A stretch of DNA of 8,721 bases from IMCC26207 sp044357715. Lineage in GTDB: Bacteria > Actinomycetota > Acidimicrobiia > Acidimicrobiales > Microtrichaceae. Of this stretch, positions 1 to 5,053 are shown in pieces. The stretch covers positions 1 through 8,721 of the forward strand of contig JBIKPA010000114.1 of assembly GCA_044357715.1 (NCBI GenBank). The letters are read 5' to 3'. Positions within the stretch are counted from its first letter, which is position 1; each line of letters opens with the position of its first letter. Under the pieces are notes generated by a model, which did no database searches, was not told the DNA's origin, and saw only the letters and a list, made by a program, of their open reading frames with translations. Both the position numbers and the translations under genes were made by a program.

Positions 1-974
1 CTCGGTACACCCTGTTGGATCTTGGCAGGGTCGAGGCGCTTCTTCCGCAATCAGAGCAGGTCAACTACGAGCGCCCAGAGCCTGGAGACCGTGTCAAGGC
101 CTACATCGTCGAGGTTCGTCGAACTGCAAAAGGCCCGCAGATTGTCGTGTCAAGAACCCACCCAGGCTTAATCAAGCGACTCTTTGAGCTCGAGGTTCCC
201 GAAATAGCGGAGGGCGTAGTCGAGATCAAGGCATGTGCACGTGAACCCGGCCATAGAACAAAGATCGCAGTGTGGTCGAACGACCAAAATGTCGACCCCG
301 TTGGCTCTTGCGTTGGCGCCCGAGGAGCACGCGTTCGCATGGTGGTGACCGAACTCAAGGGAGAAAAGATCGACATCGTTCCCTTCTCTGATGATCCGGC
401 CGACTTTGTGATGAAGGCGTTGCAGCCTGCCAAGGTGAAAGAGGTTCGAATCGATTTCGAAAAGCGCGTTGCTGACGTGATTGTGCCAGACTTTCAGCTG
501 TCGCTCGCGATTGGCAAAGAAGGCCAGAATGCCCGCCTAGCTACCCGTCTGACGGGTTTTCGCGTAGATATTCGTAGCGAGTCAGATGTTGCCGAGCAAG
601 AGGCCTACGAACGCACCTACGGCAATGATTCCTATGCCGATGGCGAGTGGATCGTTAGCGAGGCCGGCGAACAGCTCTGGAAGCCAGCTGACGGAAGTGT
701 CCCAATGACCATTGCGGAATGGGAGGAAATGCAAAACCGCGCGGCTCCTCCAGAACTTGAAGCCGCCGAACTAGCTCAGGAACTAGAAATAGAGCTCGTG
801 GAAGAAGCGGTGGAAGAAGTACTTGATGCCGAGATCGCTGAGGCGATCGAAGAGGTGTCTGAACTCATCGCAGAGCTCGAGGTAGATGAAGAAGAAGCAG
901 AACTGAAGGACCTAGCTGAGGAATCTGATTCAGAGACAGATTCCGCTAGCTCGCAAACTGCGCCCGAGGCTTGA
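1..974 (+). CDS. nusA: Transcription termination/antitermination factor NusA, 5' end outside the window
   Basis: NusA binds RNA polymerase and nascent RNA and modulates pausing, termination and antitermination. The reading frame is open from the left edge (first full codon at base 3) to TGA at 972-974, giving 323 codons; the true start lies upstream. Visible in order are the end of the S1 domain (DLGRVEALLP, then GPQIVVSRT and the LFELEVPEI segment), KH1 with its GARG loop (about 309-335) and the KIDIVPFSDDP stretch, and KH2 with AIGKEGQNARLA (about 505-540) ending in FRVDIRSES. These are textbook NusA blocks. Past KH2 there is a segment with YADGEWIVSEAGEQLWKPADGS and then a very Glu/Ala-rich acidic tail of about 80 residues that is likely helical or disordered. 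There are no E. coli-type AR repeats. The next gene is infB, 221 bp downstream in the same direction. Confidence 0.97.
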   Translation, partial: RYTLLDLGRVEALLPQSEQVNYERPEPGDRVKAYIVEVRRTAKGPQIVVSRTHPGLIKRLFELEVPEIAEGVVEIKACAREPGHRTKIAVWSNDQNVDPVGSCVGARGARVRMVVTELKGEKIDIVPFSDDPADFVMKALQPAKVKEVRIDFEKRVADVIVPDFQLSLAIGKEGQNARLATRLTGFRVDIRSESDVAEQEAYERTYGNDSYADGEWIVSEAGEQLWKPADGSVPMTIAEWEEMQNRAAPPELEAAELAQELEIELVEEAVEEVLDAEIAEAIEEVSELIAELEVDEEEAELKDLAEESDSETDSASSQTAPEA

Positions 975-1195
975 TATTTGCACTAAATCCACGGTGAGGG
1001 TCTGTTGCGGTTGAGAGAAGGGTTGCCTCTCGGCTGAGATTCTCTTATGCAGTTCGTGCCGAGCTGCGATCCGTGAAAGAATAGATACCTGTCGGCAGCG
1101 TCCGGCAACCCGAAGCGCGAGCCTCTGCAGGCTCGGTAGCGGGAAATTCGCCGGATCACCCGGCGAGCATTACTTCACAGAACGAACGGAACGTC
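975..1195 (+). promoter_or_regulatory. Structured non-coding leader between nusA and infB
   Basis: No protein-coding gene is supported here: every forward frame is broken by stops (984-986, 1012-1014, 1035-1037, 1082-1084 and others) or lacks a usable start. The stretch is rich in self-complementarity. Strong local hairpins are 1049-1056/1060-1067 (8 bp with one G-T, 3-nt loop), 1118-1124/1129-1135 (7 bp, 4-nt loop; extended by 1109-1112/1140-1143 across an internal loop) and 1148-1154/1160-1166 (7 bp, 5-nt loop). Longer-range options are 1020-1027 with 1104-1111 (8 bp perfect), 1029-1034 with 1058-1063, and 1101-1106 with 1150-1155, which competes with both the first of these and the 1148-1166 hairpin. 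This layout would suit a cis-acting regulator of infB. No T-run follows any hairpin, so a simple intrinsic terminator is not indicated. The structure was read by eye; no known RNA family was recognised. Confidence 0.4.
1147..1167 (+). promoter_or_regulatory. GC-rich hairpin 28 nt before the infB start
   Basis: The arms TCGCCGG (1148-1154) and CCGGCGA (1160-1166) pair perfectly around the loop ATCAC, with a further T-G wobble at 1147/1167. The left arm can instead pair with 1101-1106, so two exclusive folds exist. It lies just upstream of the infB translation initiation region and could influence ribosome access. Its role is inferred. Confidence 0.4.
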
Positions 1196-4100
1196 TTGGC
1201 AAAGCAACGAGTGCACGAGCTAGCAAAAGAGCTCGGTCTCACCAACAAAGAGTGCATGGACATCTGCGACGCGCTCGGATACGGCGTTAAGAGTCACTCA
1301 TCCTCGCTAGACGATGCCTATGCAGACGGTGTGCGTCGCAGGGCGAAGAGAGACGGCCTGATTCGGGAACAACAGCCCGAAGAGCCCGAGCCAGTGAAGA
1401 AGGCTCCAGCCAAGAAGGCTGCTGCAAAGAAGGCCCCTGCTAAGAAGGCCCCTGCAAAGAAGGCCGCTGCCAAAAAGGATTCCGACTCACCAGCGGCTGA
1501 AGCCGCACAACCAGACGCATCTAAGAGCGGCAGTGCTCCCACAGAGCCGTCAACCCCTGCGCTCAAGCCTTCTGCCACCAAAGCTCCTCAGGCTGAGGCT
1601 GCAGAGGCTTCGCTACAGAATGCAGGCCAAGAAGCAGTTGCGCCGATAGGTGAGAGTTCTGCTGCAGCGCCTGCTGCGACACCTTCGGCTGCGCCCCGCA
1701 AAGTCATTTCTTCAAAGCCAACTCCCACAAGACCAGCGGCAGCGCAGGCACCAGCGGCGGCACAGGCCCCAACTGCTGCGCAAGTACCAGCGGCTGCGCA
1801 GGCTACGCCCGCAACAGTTGAACCCAAGGCCGAGCCTGCGAAGCAGGCGACCGCGCCAACTGCAGAAGTAGCAGCCGAAGTGCAGCCCACTACCGAATCA
1901 ACTCCGGTAGGCGAGCCCGCAACGGAGCAGCTAGAGAAGTCAGCCGAGCCTGCTCAGCCCGCTTCTGATGCGACAAGTGGCGAGAAGCCGGCGAACTCGG
2001 GACCACCAGTTTCGAGTAGCGGCAAGCTCATTCCGCCTCCACCCGGGCCACCTCGATCTCTGACCGGCAAGCCTATTCCGCCGCCCCCAGGCCTCGGCGG
2101 CAGAGGGCCAGCTCCTTCTGGTCGCGGACCGGGAGGCCCTGGGCGCACTGCTGGCGAATCGACACGAGGAGGCTCCTCGGCCCCCTCCGGCGGAGGCTTC
2201 AATCGACCTTCCGGGGGCGGTTTCGCAGGTCCTGGCGGCGGTCCGAGCGGCGGTCCAGGTGGCGGTCCTGGCGGAGCGCCAGGTGGAGGTCGTCCCGGTG
2301 GCGGTCGACCGGGCGGGCCGCAACAGCGGCCTCCAAGGCGTAAGGGGCGTCGTCGCCGCAACCGTGAAGAACTCCAGCCAATGGATATTCCGACCTATAC
2401 GCCAGCTAGCGCTCCGGTGCCAGAAGGCGTCATTGTTATCGAGCGTGGCTCAACTCCTCAGGATCTGAGCGCAAGGCTCAACCGAACCGCTGCAGACGTC
2501 GTGCGGTTCTTGCTGCAACAGGGCGAGATGGTAACTGCGACTCAATCGCTTCCCGACGAGATGATCGAGCTTTTCGCTGCCGAGGTTGGAGCTGAAATCT
2601 CTCTTGTGGACCTTGGCCAAGAACAAGAGGTTGAGCTTCAGAAGGTTCTTGAGGTACCAGAGGACGACGAAGAGAATTACGAGTCGTGGCCGTCGCGCGC
2701 CCCAGTGATCACCGTGATGGGTCACGTTGATCATGGTAAGACAAAGCTTCTTGACAAGATCCGCAATGCCAATGTGGTGGCCGGCGAAGCTGGCGGGATA
2801 ACGCAACACATTGGTGCTTATCAGGTAGAGAAGAATGGCAAATCACTTACCTTCATCGATACTCCTGGTCACGAGGCGTTCACCGCTATGCGTGCTCGAG
2901 GTGCCGAAGCAACAGATATCGTTGTCCTAGTAGTAGCTGCTGACGATGGGGTCATGCCGCAGACGATCGAGGCTATTGCTCACGCACGTGCTGCGGAAGT
3001 GCCCATTGTTGTTGCAATGAACAAGATCGATCGTGAGGGCGCAGACCCAAACCGAGTGCTGCAGCAGCTTGCAGAGCATGAGCTTGTGCCTGAGTCTTGG
3101 GGCGGAGACACCGTAGTGGTCGAAGTCTCTGCGCTTGTTGGCACTGGTATCGACGACCTCCTTGACACACTTCTGTTGGTAGCAGAGGTAGAAGATCTGC
3201 GTGGAAGTCCAGTTGGACGTGCTCGCGGTGTTGTTCTTGAAGCTCACCTAGATATCGGCCGTGGACCGGTTGCATCGGTTTTGGTGCAGCACGGGACACT
3301 GCATGTGGGAGACCCGCTAGTTGCCGGCCCTGCATGGGGTCGCATTCGGGCATTGATCAATGATCACGGCGATCAAGTAAAGGAGGCTCTGCCCGGAACT
3401 CCGGTAGAGGTTCTTGGCTTGTCTGACATTGCCTTTGCTGGCGATGACTTTATTGTTGCCCCCGATGAACGCAAAGCACGCTCTGTGGCAGAAACACGGG
3501 AGCGTTGGCATCGTGAAGCCGCTCGCGGTAGAGATTCCTCGGTTAATTTGCAGGGGGCACGACTTGAAGACATCTTTGCTCAGATTCAAGCCGGCGAGCA
3601 GACCAACCTCAACCTCATCGTCAAAGCCGACGCCCAGGGTTCGCTCGAGGCACTCACTGAAAGCCTACAGAAGCTTGAACGCCCAGAGGTCAAGGTAGCC
3701 TTCGTCCTCCGCGGCGTGGGTGGCATCTCTGAGTCAGATATCGCTCTTGCCGCAACCTCGGAAGCCACATTGATTGGGTTCAACGTGCGCCCAAGTCGTC
3801 AGGCAAGAGATTTGGCTGCTGCTGAAGGCGTAGAGATTCGTACCTACGAGGTTATCTACAAGCTTCTTGAAGAGGTAGAGGCTGCCATGATCGGCATGCT
3901 CGAGCCAGAGTACGAAGAGATCGTGACCGGCGATGCCGAAGTCCGGGAAGTCTTCAAGGTGCCAAAGATCGGTTCCGTGGCTGGCTGCTTGGTGCAGTCT
4001 GGTGTGATCACTAGAAACTCGAAGGTGCGTTTCTTGCGAGATGGAAACATCTTGTGGAAGGGCGAGGTCAGTTCCCTTCGTCGCTTCAAAGACGATGTGC

Positions 4101-4210
4101 GCGAGGTTTCATCCGGTTACGAGTGTGGTATTGGGCTCTCAGACTTCCAAGATCTGAAGTCAGGCGACATCATCGAGACCTTCGAGCTCAAGGAAATTCC
4201 TCGCACCTAA
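1196..4210 (+). CDS. infB: Translation initiation factor IF-2
   Basis: IF-2 is the GTPase that places fMet-tRNA on the 30S subunit and promotes 50S joining. The 1004 residues are normal for an actinobacterial IF-2. Domains: IF2_N at about 1-55 (RVHELAKELGLTNKECMDIC); Lys-rich repeats at 68-94; Ala/Pro-rich linker to about 270; a Pro/Gly-rich region with two (S/T)GK-x-IPPPPG motifs up to about 377; a basic patch (RRKGRRRRNRE); a second IF2_N at about 408-475; then the G domain with G1 GHVDHGKT at 509-516, G3 DTPGH at 555-559, G4 NKID at 609-612 and G5 SAL at 645-647, followed by domains II, III (VGGISESD, LIGFNVRP) and IV (C-terminal, ending ELKEIPRT). TTG at 1196 is the only recognised start between the upstream in-frame stop at 1082-1084 and the conserved AKQRVHELAKEL, so it is well fixed. 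No clear Shine-Dalgarno sequence precedes it (only GGAACG). K517 follows the P-loop where Ser or Thr is common; the essential K515 and T516 are present. Confidence 0.99.
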   Translation: MAKQRVHELAKELGLTNKECMDICDALGYGVKSHSSSLDDAYADGVRRRAKRDGLIREQQPEEPEPVKKAPAKKAAAKKAPAKKAPAKKAAAKKDSDSPAAEAAQPDASKSGSAPTEPSTPALKPSATKAPQAEAAEASLQNAGQEAVAPIGESSAAAPAATPSAAPRKVISSKPTPTRPAAAQAPAAAQAPTAAQVPAAAQATPATVEPKAEPAKQATAPTAEVAAEVQPTTESTPVGEPATEQLEKSAEPAQPASDATSGEKPANSGPPVSSSGKLIPPPPGPPRSLTGKPIPPPPGLGGRGPAPSGRGPGGPGRTAGESTRGGSSAPSGGGFNRPSGGGFAGPGGGPSGGPGGGPGGAPGGGRPGGGRPGGPQQRPPRRKGRRRRNREELQPMDIPTYTPASAPVPEGVIVIERGSTPQDLSARLNRTAADVVRFLLQQGEMVTATQSLPDEMIELFAAEVGAEISLVDLGQEQEVELQKVLEVPEDDEENYESWPSRAPVITVMGHVDHGKTKLLDKIRNANVVAGEAGGITQHIGAYQVEKNGKSLTFIDTPGHEAFTAMRARGAEATDIVVLVVAADDGVMPQTIEAIAHARAAEVPIVVAMNKIDREGADPNRVLQQLAEHELVPESWGGDTVVVEVSALVGTGIDDLLDTLLLVAEVEDLRGSPVGRARGVVLEAHLDIGRGPVASVLVQHGTLHVGDPLVAGPAWGRIRALINDHGDQVKEALPGTPVEVLGLSDIAFAGDDFIVAPDERKARSVAETRERWHREAARGRDSSVNLQGARLEDIFAQIQAGEQTNLNLIVKADAQGSLEALTESLQKLERPEVKVAFVLRGVGGISESDIALAATSEATLIGFNVRPSRQARDLAAAEGVEIRTYEVIYKLLEEVEAAMIGMLEPEYEEIVTGDAEVREVFKVPKIGSVAGCLVQSGVITRNSKVRFLRDGNILWKGEVSSLRRFKDDVREVSSGYECGIGLSDFQDLKSGDIIETFELKEIPRT
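1397..1477 (+). repeat. 15-bp tandem repeat coding KKAPA/KKAAA in IF-2
   Basis: Five consecutive 15-bp units encode KKAPA, KKAAA, KKAPA, KKAPA and KKAAA, followed by a final KK (residues 68-94). The AAGAAGGC core of each unit is nearly constant and the wobble positions vary. The product resembles the Lys/Ala/Pro tails of histone H1-like bacterial proteins and would be a flexible, strongly positive nucleic-acid-binding arm. Unit number probably varies between strains by slippage (inference). Confidence 0.9.
1736..1807 (+). repeat. 18-bp imperfect tandem repeat coding AAAQAP in IF-2
   Basis: Four successive 18-bp units encode AAAQAP, AAAQAP, TAAQVP and AAAQAT (residues 181-204). The DNA units differ at several wobble positions, so this is an older or selected repeat rather than a fresh duplication. 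It lies in the low-complexity linker between the N-terminal domain and the G domain. Confidence 0.85.
2087..2325 (+). repeat. Gly/Pro/Arg-rich low-complexity segment of IF-2
   Basis: Degenerate GGC/GGT-rich units encode runs such as GGPSGGPGGGPGGAPGGG and GGGRPGGGRPGG, ending just before the basic patch RRKGRRRR. The bias makes the other frames open for long stretches (for example on the - strand across 1954-2361), but those give Pro-, Arg- or Ala-only compositions and are shadows. Such a segment is typical of actinobacterial IF-2 and is expected to be disordered. Confidence 0.85.
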
Positions 4211-4369
4211 AGCTGCTGCGAATAAACCCCAGCTAGCTGTAGAGCCTGTGCGTACGAATAGCCGCGCGCCCTTGGTCGGTTCACCAATGCCCGATCCTCA
4301 GCAAAGCTGACCTAGTTCTGCTGGGTGCGACACATGCCAACCAAGACATACAGATGGCTCTAGGAAACG

Positions 4370-4407
4370 CGAAGAACCCCGCCGGCCGAAGCCAGCGGGG
4401 TTCTTCG
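4370..4407. terminator. Probable bidirectional terminator hairpin between convergent genes
   Basis: A perfect 13-bp stem, CGAAGAACCCCGC (4370-4382) with GCGGGGTTCTTCG (4395-4407), encloses a 12-nt loop that can itself form GGC/GCC around CGAA. It lies 160 bp after infB and about 58 bp beyond the stop of the - strand lipoprotein gene. The T-tract is poor on the + side; on the - side GCGTTTCC follows. A stable GC stem with a weak T-tract is common in Actinomycetota, and the convergent position supports a two-way terminator. Confidence 0.75.
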
Positions 4408-4426
4408 ATGAACAAATGGATCACCC

Positions 4427-4454
4427 ATCAGCTCAGCATTGCTGAGCTGATTTT
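4427..4454 (+). terminator. Second terminator-like hairpin followed by a short T-run
   Basis: ATCAGCTCAGC (4427-4437) and GCTGAGCTGAT (4441-4451) form a perfect 11-bp stem with loop ATT, followed on the + strand by TTT then GTG. This is a back-up terminator for infB read-through. It also lies 14 bp past the stop of the - strand lipoprotein gene, where it could protect the 3' end of that mRNA, although no T-run follows on that strand. Confidence 0.6.
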
Positions 4455-4464
4455 GTGAAACGAA

Positions 4465-4920
4465 TCAGGGGACGATTGTGAGCGAAGCTGTTGCCTCTGC
4501 ACTACAACCCTGAGCAGTTGCAATGACATCCCACTCGCCTGGCGCAACTGTTCCCGGAATGATCACTGGTGTTTCCCAAGTCTCATTAGGTTCCACAGTG
4601 GCAGTTTCACCAGTGGCTACTACAGCGAACGTGGCCACGCTGCGAAGTGTGATCACAACCAGTTTGCCAGCTTCTCCGGTCCCGGTAACGATGATTCCAC
4701 CACCTGGACTCGCCGTAGACGAACTCAGGGCAACGTTGCTTGGCGTATATGCGGCGCAGTTTGGATCGATGGTCGTTGTAGTTGTGGATGCTGTCGTGGT
4801 GCTTGTGGTGGTAGTTGTTGGCATAGGGGTTGGCCCCGGACACGCAACAGCAAGCCCTGCGAGCACGGCTACGAGACCGGGCAACAAGACACGATTTCTA
4901 GTGAGAGCGGTAATATTCAT
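4465..4920 (-). CDS. Small Thr-stalk lipoprotein with an Ig-like domain
   Basis: A predicted 151-residue exported protein of unknown function. Start ATG at 4918-4920 is preferred over an ATG 51 bp upstream because AAGGGGG (4924-4930) precedes it and the signal peptide begins there directly. Residues 1-26 are a signal peptide (Arg near the N-terminus, then LLPGLVAVLAGLAVA) followed by Cys27 in a lipobox-like AVAC, suggesting lipid anchoring after cleavage. Residues 35-50 are almost all Thr/Ser, a spacer that may be O-glycosylated. The rest looks like a small beta-sandwich of the bacterial Ig-like kind (SPGGGIIVTGTGEAG, then VAPGEWDVIATAQGC); Cys55 and Cys139 bracket it and could form a disulfide. 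The gene follows the DUF4012 gene on the same strand after 133 bp, so it may share read-through transcription. The lipobox has Ala at -3, so simple secretion is an alternative to lipidation. Confidence 0.8.
   Translation of the reverse strand: MNITALTRNRVLLPGLVAVLAGLAVACPGPTPMPTTTTTSTTTASTTTTTIDPNCAAYTPSNVALSSSTASPGGGIIVTGTGEAGKLVVITLRSVATFAVVATGETATVEPNETWETPVIIPGTVAPGEWDVIATAQGCSAEATASLTIVP
4771..4818 (-). repeat. Thr/Ser codon-rich low-complexity stalk
   Basis: Sixteen codons (residues 35-50 of the lipoprotein) are all Thr apart from two Ser and one Ala. The ACN-rich DNA is repetitive and prone to slippage. It separates the putative lipid anchor from the folded domain. Confidence 0.85.
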
Positions 4921-4982
4921 GATCCCCCTTGGAAACACTATTTCGCCTATGTGTGTTACCCCGCGCAACACGAATAGCGCAA

Positions 4983-5011
4983 GTATTACCCAAAAACCTG
5001 AACAAAGTCCA
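4983..5011 (-). promoter_or_regulatory. Weak candidate promoter for the lipoprotein gene
   Basis: On the - strand TGGACT (5006-5011) is followed after 17 bp by TAATAC (4983-4988). These match the sigma-70-like consensus only partly (4/6 and 3/6). A start about 7 bp downstream would leave a leader of roughly 55 nt before the ATG at 4920. No clear terminator separates this gene from the DUF4012 gene, so it may also be read as a second cistron. Confidence 0.25.
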
Positions 5012-5053
5012 GTCTTTTTCTTCTAGAAGGTCTCTCGGCGCAGAAAAAGCAGC

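Larger units (their letters stand above)
4211..4464. other. Convergent intergenic region after infB and the lipoprotein gene
   Basis: No gene is supported in these 254 bp. It holds a 10-bp palindrome CAGCTAGCTG (4230-4239), one copy of a short repeat GTACGAATAG (4252-4261), a weak hairpin TTGGT/ACCAA (4272-4287), and two strong terminator-like hairpins listed separately. It is the meeting point of + strand transcription from infB and - strand transcription from the lipoprotein gene. The DUF503 (ylxP) gene that often follows infB in Actinomycetota is not here. Confidence 0.8.

Noticed and set aside
1040..1070. tRNA-like element in the nusA-infB gap
   Set aside because: AGTTCGTGCC resembles a T-arm at first sight, but no acceptor stem, D-arm or anticodon arm can be drawn around it.
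975..1195. Possible ylxR (DUF448) gene or remnant between nusA and infB
   Set aside because: All frames were read. Short pieces (VRVCCG then a stop; AVERRVASRLRF then a stop) recall YlxR only vaguely, and no frame gives its Cys motif and GRGAW core together. A decayed ylxR cannot be excluded but is not supported.
1940..2361. Long - strand open frames inside infB
   Set aside because: They arise from the GC-rich, low-complexity Gly/Pro region and give Pro- or Arg/Ala-dominated products with no domain; infB is unambiguous on the + strand.
2381..2383. In-frame ATG in infB as an internal start for a short IF-2 form
   Set aside because: E. coli makes such forms, and this ATG (residue 396) sits just before the second IF2_N domain, but no Shine-Dalgarno sequence precedes it, so it is not called.
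2450..3600. Antisense frames opposite the IF-2 G domain
   Set aside because: They overlap invariant GTPase motifs on the coding strand and show no recognisable protein features or ribosome-binding sites.
4523..5026. 167-codon + strand open frame over the lipoprotein gene
   Set aside because: It is the antisense shadow of the Thr-rich gene, with a Val-rich run mirroring Thr codons. The - strand gene has a ribosome-binding site, signal peptide, lipobox and domain-like sequence.
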